A stretch of 32,432 nt of DNA, taken from assembly GCF_002234405.1 (NCBI RefSeq), contig NZ_NMQT01000214.1:1-32432 (forward strand). The letters are read 5' to 3'. Both the position numbers and the translations under genes were made by a program. The DNA is from Amycolatopsis thailandensis. GTDB taxonomy: Bacteria; Actinomycetota; Actinomycetes; Mycobacteriales; Pseudonocardiaceae. Shown one piece after another: positions 7,145 to 14,669 of the stretch (positions are counted from its first letter, which is position 1; the number at the start of each line of letters is the position of its first letter). The notes beneath the pieces were generated by a model, which was not told the DNA's origin, did no database searches, and saw nothing but the letters and a program-made list of their open reading frames with translations.

Positions 7145-8490
7145 GCGTGGAAAGCACCGAGACCAACCCGCTTCGCGCGCTGAGCCCGCAAGACCTGCGG
7201 GCTCACGCGGCCGAAGCGCTCACCAGGGCCCGCGAGCGCAGTGACGCGCTCACCGCCGTCGACGACGAAGAGCTGGTCCGCCAGCACTCGAAACTGATGT
7301 CGCCGCTGGTCTGGGACCTCGCGCACATCGGCAGCCAGGAAGAGCTCTGGCTGGTCCGCGACGTCGGCGGCCGCGAGGCGCTCCGGCCGGACATCGACGA
7401 CATCTACGACGCGTTCCAGCACGCCCGCGCGGATCGTCCGGAGCTGCCGTTGCTCGGCCCGGAAGAGGCACGCAAGTACGTCCGGGAGGTCCGGGAGAAA
7501 TCCTTCGACATCCTGGAAAAGGTTCCGCTGCAAGGCAGGCGGCTCACCGAGGACGCCTTCGCCTTCGGCATGATCACCCAGCACGAGCAGCAGCACGACG
7601 AGACGATGCTGGCCACCCATCAGCTCCGCAAGGGCGATCCGGTGCTGCACGCGCCCGCCCCGCCGCCGTCGCGATCCGGGCGGTTGCCCGCGGAGGTGTT
7701 CGTGCCCGGCGGTGCCTTCACCATGGGCACCTCCGCCGAACCGTGGGCGCTGGACAACGAGCGTCCGGCACACGAGGTCGTGGTGGAGGCGTTCTTCATC
7801 GACACCACGCCGGTCACCTGCGGGGCGTACAGCGAGTTCCTCGACTCCGGGGGTTACGAAGACCCGAAGTGGTGGAGCGAACGAGGCTGGGCGTATCGCA
7901 GCGAGCACGGCATCCACGCGCCGCGCTTCTGGAATCGGGAACAGGACGGCTGGTGGCGGACACGGTTCGGCGTCCACGAGAAGGTGCCTTCCGCGGAACC
8001 CGTCGTCCACGTGTCCTTCCACGAGGCCGAGGCGTACGCCGCCTGGGCCGGTCGGCGGTTGCCGACGGAAGCGGAGTGGGAGAAGGCCGCCCGGTTCGAC
8101 CCGGCGACCGGCCGTTCGCGCCGGTTTCCCTGGGGCGACGAGGAACCCGCGCCCGAGCACGCCAACCTCGGGCAGCGGCATCTGCGTCCCGCGGAGGTCG
8201 GCGCCTATCCGGCGGGCGTCTCACCGCTGGGGGTGCATCAGCTGATCGGTGATGTCTGGGAGTGGACCAGCAGCGGATTCGAGGCGTATCCGGGGTTCGC
8301 CGCGTTCCCCTACAAGGAGTACTCGGAGGTGTTCTTCGGCGGCGACTACCGGATCCTGCGCGGCGGCTCGTTCGGCACGGACGCGGCGGCCATCCGCGGC
8401 ACGTTCCGCAACTGGGATCATCCGATCCGGCGGCAGATCTTCTCCGGGTTCCGTTGTGCCCGGGACGCGCGGCCGAGCGAGGTGGCCTGA
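7141..8490 (+). CDS. egtB: Ergothioneine sulfoxide synthase EgtB
   Basis: A 449-residue non-haem iron enzyme that couples hercynine to gamma-glutamylcysteine using O2. The N-terminal DinB-like bundle carries the iron ligands: His62 in 'DLAHIGSQEELW' and the HEQQH motif at residues 148-152 (His148 and His152). From about residue 180 the formylglycine-generating-enzyme-like domain follows, with 'VPGGAFTMGT', 'RLPTEAEWEKAAR', 'GDVWEWTSSGFE' and 'RGGSFGTD...FRNWDHPIRRQIFSGFR'. The start is fixed by the ATGA overlap with egtA; the frame is open further upstream only because of high GC. The next gene begins 5 nt after its stop. All expected ligand residues are present, so the enzyme looks functional. 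Confidence 0.96.
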   Translation: MSVESTETNPLRALSPQDLRAHAAEALTRARERSDALTAVDDEELVRQHSKLMSPLVWDLAHIGSQEELWLVRDVGGREALRPDIDDIYDAFQHARADRPELPLLGPEEARKYVREVREKSFDILEKVPLQGRRLTEDAFAFGMITQHEQQHDETMLATHQLRKGDPVLHAPAPPPSRSGRLPAEVFVPGGAFTMGTSAEPWALDNERPAHEVVVEAFFIDTTPVTCGAYSEFLDSGGYEDPKWWSERGWAYRSEHGIHAPRFWNREQDGWWRTRFGVHEKVPSAEPVVHVSFHEAEAYAAWAGRRLPTEAEWEKAARFDPATGRSRRFPWGDEEPAPEHANLGQRHLRPAEVGAYPAGVSPLGVHQLIGDVWEWTSSGFEAYPGFAAFPYKEYSEVFFGGDYRILRGGSFGTDAAAIRGTFRNWDHPIRRQIFSGFRCARDARPSEVA

Positions 8491-8495
8491 GCGGC

Positions 8496-9260
8496 ATGTG
8501 CCGTCATCTCGCGTATCTCGGCGAGCCCCGTTCACCCGCCGAGACTGTCTTTCACGCCCCGCATTCGCTGCTCGTGCAGTCCTACGCCCCGGCCGACATG
8601 CGCGGGGGCGGTTCGGTCAACGCGGACGGGTACGGCCTCGGCTGGTATGCCGAGGCCTCCGGCCCGCTGAGGCTGCGCCGGTCCGCTCCCTTGTGGACGG
8701 ACGGGGATCTGCCCGCGCTGGCCGGGTCGGTGCGGTCGCACGCCTTCATGGCGGCGGTCCGCAACGGCACGACGGGGATGCCGGTGGTCGAGGCGGCGAA
8801 CGCCCCGTTCACCGGCGGCGGTTTCCTCTTCAGCCACAACGGAGTGGTGAAGGGCTGGCCGGACTCGACGGCCGAACTCGCCGCCAAGCTGCCGATCACC
8901 CGCCTCCTGACCCTGGAGGCGACCACGGACTCGGTGCTGTTGTGGGCTTTGCTGCGTGAGCGGCTCGAAGCGGGCGAAGACCCGCTCGCGGCCCTCACGT
9001 GGCTGACCGGAGCGGTCGAGGAGGCGGCGCCGGGTTCGAGGCTCAACTTCCTGCTGACCGACGGCCGGACCCTCATCGGCACGGCTTGGACGCATTCCCT
9101 GTCCTATCGGGACCTCGGCGGAGGTGTGCTCGTCGCGTCGGAACCGTGCGACGACGATCCCGGCTGGATCCCCGTTCCCGACCACCACGCCGTCCGGGTC
9201 ACCGGAGAAGGCGTGCGAATCCTTCCCCTCGAAGCCGATCGGAGCCCTGAGGCACGATGA
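8496..9260 (+). CDS. egtC: Gamma-glutamyl hercynylcysteine sulfoxide amidohydrolase EgtC
   Basis: A 254-residue class II glutamine amidotransferase-fold hydrolase that removes the glutamate from gamma-glutamyl-hercynylcysteine sulfoxide. The N-terminal nucleophile Cys2 follows the initiator directly (MCRHLAYLG), as required for this Ntn-hydrolase family. Further family features are 'NADGYGLGWYAE', 'FLFSHNGVVKGW' and 'LLTDGRTLIGTAW'. Only the ATG at 8496 gives the Cys2 N-terminus, which decides the start. The gene lies 5 nt after egtB, and its TGA overlaps the ATG of egtD (ATGA at 9257-9260). Confidence 0.95.
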   Translation: MCRHLAYLGEPRSPAETVFHAPHSLLVQSYAPADMRGGGSVNADGYGLGWYAEASGPLRLRRSAPLWTDGDLPALAGSVRSHAFMAAVRNGTTGMPVVEAANAPFTGGGFLFSHNGVVKGWPDSTAELAAKLPITRLLTLEATTDSVLLWALLRERLEAGEDPLAALTWLTGAVEEAAPGSRLNFLLTDGRTLIGTAWTHSLSYRDLGGGVLVASEPCDDDPGWIPVPDHHAVRVTGEGVRILPLEADRSPEAR

Positions 9261-10234
9261 CCGAAGTGGACCTCGACGTACACCACAGCGAGTCGGACAT
9301 CACCGAGCAGCTGCGCGCGGATGTCCGAGCCGGCCTGGAAGCGGACCAGAAGTGGTTGTCGCCCAAGTGGTTCTACGACGCGCGCGGCAGTGAACTGTTC
9401 GAGAAGATCACCGCTCTTCCCGAGTACTACCCGACCCGCAGCGAGCGGGAGGTGCTCGCCGCGCGCGGCGGCGAGATAGCGGAGAGCTCCGGCGCGCACA
9501 CCCTGGTCGAGCTCGGTTCCGGGTCCAGTGAGAAGACCCGGCTCCTGCTCGACGCGCTGACGAGGCACGGCACGTTGAAGGAGTTCGTGCCGCTCGACGT
9601 CTCCGAATCGGCGCTCGCCGAAGCCGCGGAAGCCATCACGGCCGACTACCCGTCGCTCGAAGTCCGTGGTGTGGTCGGCGATTTCACCCAGCATCTCGAC
9701 CTGCTGCCGGGCGACCGGCCGCGCCTGGTGGTCTTCCTGGGCGGCACGATCGGCAACTTCCTCCCCGCCGACCGCGCCGTCTTCCTGCGCTCGGTCCGCG
9801 ACGTGCTCGACGAAGGGGAGTGGCTCCTGCTCGGGACGGACCTGGTGAAGGACCGGGAGACTCTGGAACGCGCCTATGACGACGCGGACGGGATCACGGC
9901 GGAGTTCAACCGCAACATGCTCCATGTGATCAACAACGGACTCGGCGCCGACTTCGATCCGGCGGCCTTCGACCACGTCTCGTATTGGGACGAGGAGAAC
10001 GAATGGATCGAAATGCGCCTGCGCGCCCGTGAAGCCCTGACCGTCGACATCCCGGGCGCCGATCTGCGGGTGAAGTTCGACGAGGGCGAATACGTGCGCA
10101 CCGAGATCTCCGCGAAGTTCCGGCGGGAGGGAATCGCCGCGGAGCTGGCCGAGGCCGGGTTCGCGGTCGAGAAATGGTGGACGGACTCCGCGTCGAGGTT
10201 CGGGGTGAGCCTGGCAAGATCTGTCCGTGACTAA
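9257..10234 (+). CDS. egtD: L-histidine N(alpha)-methyltransferase EgtD
   Basis: A 325-residue SAM-dependent enzyme that trimethylates histidine to hercynine, the first committed step of ergothioneine synthesis. Family features in order: 'YDARGSELFEKITALPEYYPTR' near residues 40-61 (the tyrosines lie next to the histidine site), the SAM motif 'LVELGSGSSEKT' at about residues 83-94, 'LVVFLGGTIGNFLP', and 'GTDLVKDRETLERAYDD'. The length agrees with the usual 320 residues. The start overlaps the egtC stop. Its TAA (10232-10234) lies inside the next gene, which begins at GTG 10227, so this last gene is part of the same message. Confidence 0.96.
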   Translation: MTEVDLDVHHSESDITEQLRADVRAGLEADQKWLSPKWFYDARGSELFEKITALPEYYPTRSEREVLAARGGEIAESSGAHTLVELGSGSSEKTRLLLDALTRHGTLKEFVPLDVSESALAEAAEAITADYPSLEVRGVVGDFTQHLDLLPGDRPRLVVFLGGTIGNFLPADRAVFLRSVRDVLDEGEWLLLGTDLVKDRETLERAYDDADGITAEFNRNMLHVINNGLGADFDPAAFDHVSYWDEENEWIEMRLRAREALTVDIPGADLRVKFDEGEYVRTEISAKFRREGIAAELAEAGFAVEKWWTDSASRFGVSLARSVRD

Positions 10235-10703
10235 CCCTCTCGCCTCGCTCGCTCGCGTGCTCGGCACGAAACCGTGGCTGATGGGGCTCGCGGGCGGGAT
10301 CATCTGGGTGGACAAGAGACTCCACCGGCTGTTCAAGGGGAAGGTGAGCCTGGTCGCGATGGCCGGGCTGCCTTCCCTGAGGCTGACCACGACCGGCCGC
10401 AAAAGCGGACTGCCCCGTAGTACCAACCTTTTGTACTTCCCGCACGACGAAGGCTTCGTGCTCGTCGGCTCCAATTGGGGGAGGCCGAACGATCCCGCGT
10501 GGACACACAACCTGCGTTCGGCACCCGAGGCGGTCGTCGCGCTGGCGGGCAAGGAAATCCCGGTCAGGGCCAGGGAACTCCTCGGCGACGAGTACGAAGC
10601 GATGTGGAAACTGCTGCTGGACTTCTGGCCCGGTTACTCCATGGAGGCCGACGCCGCTCGCCGTGTGTTACCGATTTTCGAGTTAAAGACAACCACTCGA
10701 TAG
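10227..10703 (+). CDS. Ddn-like nitroreductase-family deazaflavin (F420)-dependent oxidoreductase
   Basis: A 158-residue protein of the Ddn/FDOR split-barrel family, whose studied members use reduced F420 to reduce quinones or nitro compounds. Typical features are 'LRLTTTGRKSGLPRSTNLLYF', 'FVLVGSNWGRPNDPAWTHNL' and a C-terminal 'FELKTTTR'. The GTG at 10227 overlaps the egtD stop by 8 nt. In mycobacteria the place after egtD is held by egtE, a PLP enzyme; no PLP-fold gene is present here. Whether this oxidoreductase works with ergothioneine (for example in redox protection) or is just co-transcribed is not shown by the sequence. The substrate is unknown. Confidence 0.88.
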   Translation: MTNPLASLARVLGTKPWLMGLAGGIIWVDKRLHRLFKGKVSLVAMAGLPSLRLTTTGRKSGLPRSTNLLYFPHDEGFVLVGSNWGRPNDPAWTHNLRSAPEAVVALAGKEIPVRARELLGDEYEAMWKLLLDFWPGYSMEADAARRVLPIFELKTTTR

Positions 10704-10835
10704 GTTCGTACCATCCTTTCGGCCGGTGACTGGGTTACCGCCTTGTGCGAGGCTCGCTTGGTGTTACGCGCCGTGACGTCGGCGGCGCATCGTGCGACGT
10801 GGTCCCTCACGTCGCCAGCCGAGGGAGGAGTCGTT

Positions 10836-12467
10836 TTGCCGAGATCCACAAGGAGGCCGGTGCGCGGTTTCGCACTGGTAGGGGCACTCGTGGCCGGTGC
10901 CGCGCTGACCGGTGCCTCCGGGACCGCGGTCGCCGCCCCGGACGCCGGGACGTCGGCCGCCCAGGTCGGCGTGACCGCGCCGGTGAACTGGGGTGCCTGC
11001 ACGGCGGACCAGCTCCGCGGTGTTCCCGCCGACCAGGTCAAGTCCTACAGCTGCGCGCGCTATCGCGTACCGATCGACCACGACAACGCGGCGCTCGGCA
11101 CCATCGACATCGCGATGTTGAAGCGGGCGGCGAAGACACCCGACAAGAAGGTCGGTTCGCTGTTCCTCAACCCGGGCGGTCCCGGCGGCTCCGGATTCCG
11201 GATGCCGATCGGCGCGGCGAACTACTTCCAGCCGCAGGTGCTCGACCGGTTCGACCTGATCGGGTTCGACCCGCGCGGGGTCGGGGCCAGCAACCCGCTC
11301 AAATGCTTCACCACGCAGGAGGACGCGAACGACGTCTTCGCCGCGCAGATCCCCGTGCCGCTTTCCCGGCAGGAGATCTCCGGCACGCTGGCGTCGTACC
11401 GGGACTACGGCCAGTTCTGCAAGAACAACGCGGGCGCGCTGCTGAACCACATGTCCACCAAGGACGTGGTGCGCGACCTCGACAAGATGCGGGCCGCTGT
11501 CGGCGACCAGAAGCTGACCTTCGTCGGCTTCTCGTACGGGACCCTGATCGGGTCGACGTACACGTCGATGTTCCCGAAGCAGAGCCGGGCGATCGTCATC
11601 GACGGCAACGTCGACCCGGCACTGCGCACCAGCGACGGCGTGCAGTACGACCGTGAGCGGGCTCGCGGGTTCGAGATCGCGCTGGACGGTTTCCTGCGCA
11701 AGTGCGCGCAGGTCGGCCCGAAGTGCTCCTTCAGCTCGGGCACGCCGCGGGCGAAGTTCGACGAGATCCGCGACCACCTCCGCCAGCAGCCGATCAAGTT
11801 GCCGGACGGCAGCAGCTACGACATCAACGCGTTCACCAGCACGGTCTCCGGGGTGCTGTACTCGCCGACGTCGTTCCCGCCGCTGGCCGACGACCTGCAG
11901 GCGCTGTACAACGTCGTCCACCCGCCGACAGCGCAGACGCAGACGGCGCAGGCCGTCGAACTGAAGGTGCTGCGGTCGGGGGCGAACGGGCGCGCGGACG
12001 CGGACCCGGACAGCCCGTACACCGGCGACGACTCCTACTTCGCCGTGAACTGCTCGGACAAGAAGATCACGATCAAGCAGGAGAAGGTGCCCGAGATCGC
12101 CGCGAAGTGGGAGAAGGAATCGCCCACCTTCGGCCGCTACCAGGCGTTCTCGGACGTGGCGGGCTGCCCGGTGTGGCCCGCGAAGAAGCCGGACGTCTAC
12201 CGCGGCCCGTGGCAGGCCAAGACCGACACCCCGGTGCTGGTCGTCGGCAACTACTACGACCCGGCGACCCAGTACCTGTTCTCGAAGCGGATGGCCGACG
12301 AGCTGGGCAACGCCCGGCTGCTCTCGGTCGACGCCTTCGGGCACTGCATCCTGGGTGACTCGCTCGGGGTGGACAAGGTGACGGCCGACTACCTGATCGA
12401 CCTGAAGGTTCCGGCCAACGGTCAGGTGTTCCAGCCGAACGTCCAGCCGTTCGAAACCACCGCCTGA
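10836..12467 (+). CDS. Secreted S33 tripeptidyl aminopeptidase-like alpha/beta hydrolase
   Basis: A 543-residue exported peptidase similar to Streptomyces Tap/Slp enzymes. A Sec signal peptide covers about residues 1-33 (Arg-rich start, hydrophobic core ALVGALVAGAALTGA, cleavage after AVA). The alpha/beta hydrolase core has 'LFLNPGGPGGSGF' (oxyanion region), 'FDPRGVGAS' and the nucleophile motif GFSYGT with Ser233. A C-terminal TAP-like domain supplies 'PVLVVGNYYDPAT' (acid) and 'AFGHCIL' (histidine). I selected the TTG at 10836 because GGGAGGAG lies 5 nt before it and the signal peptide then begins properly; in-frame GTGs further upstream lack such a site. The gene ends in a strong hairpin terminator. 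Substrates are presumably extracellular peptides with a free N-terminus. Confidence 0.9.
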   Translation: MPRSTRRPVRGFALVGALVAGAALTGASGTAVAAPDAGTSAAQVGVTAPVNWGACTADQLRGVPADQVKSYSCARYRVPIDHDNAALGTIDIAMLKRAAKTPDKKVGSLFLNPGGPGGSGFRMPIGAANYFQPQVLDRFDLIGFDPRGVGASNPLKCFTTQEDANDVFAAQIPVPLSRQEISGTLASYRDYGQFCKNNAGALLNHMSTKDVVRDLDKMRAAVGDQKLTFVGFSYGTLIGSTYTSMFPKQSRAIVIDGNVDPALRTSDGVQYDRERARGFEIALDGFLRKCAQVGPKCSFSSGTPRAKFDEIRDHLRQQPIKLPDGSSYDINAFTSTVSGVLYSPTSFPPLADDLQALYNVVHPPTAQTQTAQAVELKVLRSGANGRADADPDSPYTGDDSYFAVNCSDKKITIKQEKVPEIAAKWEKESPTFGRYQAFSDVAGCPVWPAKKPDVYRGPWQAKTDTPVLVVGNYYDPATQYLFSKRMADELGNARLLSVDAFGHCILGDSLGVDKVTADYLIDLKVPANGQVFQPNVQPFETTA

Positions 12468-12482
12468 AATCCGGGCACGTAA

Positions 12483-12518
12483 CCACGAAGGCCACCGTCT
12501 CGACGGTGGCCTTCGTGG
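12483..12518 (+). terminator. Hairpin terminator after the secreted peptidase gene
   Basis: A perfect 17-bp stem (ccacgaaggccaccgtc with its complement) and a 2-nt gap, 15 nt after the TGA at 12465-12467. There is no T-tract, as is common in actinobacteria. Confidence 0.88.
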
Positions 12519-12570
12519 CGTTTCGGGACCGGTCCCGAGCACCCGGCGCTAAGTTCTCGGACGGGGAGGG

Positions 12571-12610
12571 CCGGATGACCCGGGGCGAGCTCCTCGCCCC
12601 GGTGATCCGG
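12571..12610. terminator. Second, imperfect hairpin upstream of the nucleotidyltransferase gene
   Basis: The segments ccggatgacccggggcgag and ctcgccccggtgatccgg can pair over most of their length, with a perfect 10-bp run next to the loop. It lies about 85 nt before the start at 12694, so it may be a second terminator or part of the downstream leader. Confidence 0.5.
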
Positions 12611-12693
12611 GTGGGTGACCAGGGCACCGGCCAAGACCCGCCGGTGTACCTGGCTCCCGGCCCGGGGTCCGTTCACTGCGGCATGCTGGGCGA

Positions 12694-13413
12694 ATGGATC
12701 CCGTCCGTGCCGCCCGCGACCTGGTCTCCGCTTGCTTTCCCACTGCGAGGGCCGCGATTCTGGGCGGAAGCGCGAACACCGCTCGCCGGACCGCTTTCTC
12801 GGATCTCGACATCGTCGTGTTCCTCGACGGACCACCCGCGCCGTTCCGCGAAACCACCGAACACGAGGGCTTGCCGGTGGAGTGGTTCTGCCACACCGCC
12901 GAGTCCTACGACGCCTTCGTCGCACGAGAGACCGCCGAAAGGCGTTCCCCATTGCTGCACATGTGCGGTGAAGGCGTCGTACTGCTGGACCGGGACGAAT
13001 TCGGTCATCGGACACGGGAGGAAGCCCGGGCGATGTTGCGTGCCGGGCCCCCTCCGCTTTCTCTCGCCGAGTTGGAAGATCGCCGTTACGGGCTCACCGG
13101 CCAGCTGGACGACCTGGCCGGCGCGGACGATCCCGACGAGCTGATCTTCATCGCCGACAGGCTGCTGATCACCGTGGCCGAGCTGGTCCTCGTCGCGCGA
13201 GGCCGATGGCGCTCACACGGCAAGTGGCTCCTGCGCCGCCTTCGTGAAACCGACCCGGAGATCTGCCGGGAACTCCTGCTCGGCTACCGGCAAGTGGTGT
13301 GTCAGGGGACCACCGCACTGCTTGGGGAAGTCGCAGGCGGTGTGCTCGACGATGTCGGTGGACGTCTCCACCCCGGCTATCGGCGGGACGCTCCCGCCGG
13401 TTTCAGACGTTGA
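12694..13413 (+). CDS. Nucleotidyltransferase-fold protein
   Basis: A 239-residue soluble protein. The N-terminal part shows the polymerase-beta nucleotidyltransferase signature: GGS at about residues 24-26 followed by SDLDIVVFLD, giving the G-S...D-x-D metal site. The rest is helical ('DDPDELIFIADRLLITVAEL', 'GKWLLRRLRETDPEICRELL') and fits a substrate-binding helical domain like those of aminoglycoside-type or minimal nucleotidyltransferases. The ATG at 12694 has no good ribosome-binding site, so the start is less sure. There is no HEPN partner or antitoxin gene next to it. Its 3' end overlaps the convergent darcynin gene by 11 nt. Substrate unknown. Confidence 0.75.
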   Translation: MDPVRAARDLVSACFPTARAAILGGSANTARRTAFSDLDIVVFLDGPPAPFRETTEHEGLPVEWFCHTAESYDAFVARETAERRSPLLHMCGEGVVLLDRDEFGHRTREEARAMLRAGPPPLSLAELEDRRYGLTGQLDDLAGADDPDELIFIADRLLITVAELVLVARGRWRSHGKWLLRRLRETDPEICRELLLGYRQVVCQGTTALLGEVAGGVLDDVGGRLHPGYRRDAPAGFRR

Positions 13414-13750
13414 CGCTCGCGAAGGCATCCAGACCGTAGTTCGTGGCGTACGCGTTCTCGACTCCGACCAGCAGGTCGACGATCTCGAAGTACCGGTCCC
13501 AGAACGGCGTCTCGCGCAGCGCTTCGATGAGCAGCTGATACGAGTGGTGGTCCTCGGCCTCCCACACCCACACGTCGGTCACTCGCGCGGAGTAGAACTC
13601 GGTGTCGAAGAACCGGGACCGGACTCCCTTCACCTTGCTCTCGATCGCCGGGAGGACCTCGGTCTTGAAGGACTCCACGCGCTGCTCGACGGTGAGGCCG
13701 AGCCATTCGGGAGTGGTCTTCACCAGCATGAAAGCGGTCACTTCGGACAT
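13403..13750 (-). CDS. Darcynin-family protein
   Basis: A 115-residue protein matching the darcynin family by memory of its pattern: 'AFMLVKTTPEWLGLTVEQR', 'FFDTEFYSARVTDVWVWE', 'HHSYQLLIEALRETPFWDRYF' and 'ENAYATNYG'. The family has no established activity; the size and the ferredoxin-like alternation resemble small dimeric alpha/beta-barrel proteins such as cofactor-free monooxygenases, which is inference. The ATG at 13750 has a good GGAAGGA site. It is the last gene of a three-gene minus-strand operon, 14 nt after the SDR gene, and its 3' end overlaps the convergent nucleotidyltransferase gene by 11 nt. Confidence 0.82.
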   Translation of the reverse strand: MSEVTAFMLVKTTPEWLGLTVEQRVESFKTEVLPAIESKVKGVRSRFFDTEFYSARVTDVWVWEAEDHHSYQLLIEALRETPFWDRYFEIVDLLVGVENAYATNYGLDAFASVNV

Positions 13751-13764
13751 GGTGTTCCTTCCTT

Positions 13765-14655
13765 TCAGGAGTAGGCGCCGGCTTCGATGTCCTCGACCAG
13801 GGTCGGTCCGAAGGGGGCCCACTTGAGCAGTTCACGGGTGCGCTCGCTGGACGCGGACATGTCCAGCGAGAAGAACCGGCCGACGAAACCGAAGTGCTCG
13901 GCGGCCTTCTCCGGCGCCACGGACGCCACCGGGACATCGAGCGTCCGCCCGATGGCTTCGGCGATCTCCTTGGTGGTGACCGCTTCTTCGGCGACGGCGT
14001 GGAGCAGCGTCCCGGTGGGCGCGCCTTCCAACCCCAGCCGGACGAGCCGGGCGGCGTCGGTGCGGTGCACCGCGGACCACGCGGCGGTGCCGTCGCCGAG
14101 GTAGCCGGAGACGCCGTGCTCGCGGGCGGCCGCGACGAGCGCGGCGACGAACCCGTGGTCGCCGACGCCGTGGACCGAGGGCGAGAAACGGGCGCTGATC
14201 ACCCGCATGCCCTTTTCGGCGTACTCGAGGGCCAGGTTCTCGGCACCACCGCGATGCGAGTCGGGGCCGACCGCGGGGGAGAGGTCGGTTTCGGTGGCGC
14301 GGCGCCCGGCGGCCATGGTCGAGAGCCCGGCGGCGAGAACGAAGGCACGGCCTGTCCCGGTCAGCGCGTCGGCGAACGTTTCGACGGCGGCGCGCTCGGC
14401 CCGGTTGGACTCGGCGGGGTTGCCCCAGTCGTGCTTGTTCGCCAGATGGATCACGGCCTCGGCCTCGGCGGCGCCCGCGCGGAGGCCGTCGAGATCGTCC
14501 AGGTCGCCGCGGCGGACCAGCGCGCCCTTCCGTTCCAGCGTGGCGGCGGAGGCGTCCGAACGGGCGAGGCCGGTGACCTCGTGGCCGGCGTCGAGCAGCT
14601 CGTCCACGACGGCCGAGCCGATCCAGCCGGTCGCTCCGGTGACGAATACGTGCAT
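13765..14655 (-). CDS. Atypical extended SDR / NAD(P)-binding epimerase-like protein
   Basis: A 296-residue Rossmann-fold protein. The dinucleotide-binding motif GATGWIGS is at residues 7-14, followed by 'RRGDLDDLDGL' and 'AEAVIHLANKHDWGNP', as in extended short-chain dehydrogenases. Where the YxxxK catalytic pair is expected, the sequence reads 'PDSHRGGAENLALEYAEK': the tyrosine seems replaced, so the reaction may differ from a classical SDR oxidoreductase. The ATG at 14655 has AAGGAG upstream. It is the middle gene of the MFS-SDR-darcynin operon, with 14-nt gaps on both sides, each holding its own ribosome-binding site. The substrate is unknown; a role in modifying or reducing a small molecule handled by the exporter is plausible. 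Confidence 0.85.
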   Translation of the reverse strand: MHVFVTGATGWIGSAVVDELLDAGHEVTGLARSDASAATLERKGALVRRGDLDDLDGLRAGAAEAEAVIHLANKHDWGNPAESNRAERAAVETFADALTGTGRAFVLAAGLSTMAAGRRATETDLSPAVGPDSHRGGAENLALEYAEKGMRVISARFSPSVHGVGDHGFVAALVAAAREHGVSGYLGDGTAAWSAVHRTDAARLVRLGLEGAPTGTLLHAVAEEAVTTKEIAEAIGRTLDVPVASVAPEKAAEHFGFVGRFFSLDMSASSERTRELLKWAPFGPTLVEDIEAGAYS

Positions 14656-14669
14656 GGGAATTACTCCTT

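Noticed and set aside
10227..10703. Reading the last gene of the egt operon as egtE
   Set aside because: At 158 residues with a split-barrel TGRKSG pattern it cannot be a PLP-dependent aminotransferase-fold lyase.
10764..12542. A 592-codon open frame antisense to the secreted aminopeptidase
   Set aside because: Arg/Val-rich translation without any motif, opposite a well-supported gene with signal peptide and catalytic triad.
12694..13413. Toxin half of a MNT/HEPN toxin-antitoxin pair
   Set aside because: The protein is too long for a minimal MNT antitoxin and no HEPN gene is adjacent; it is kept as a nucleotidyltransferase-fold protein of unknown substrate.
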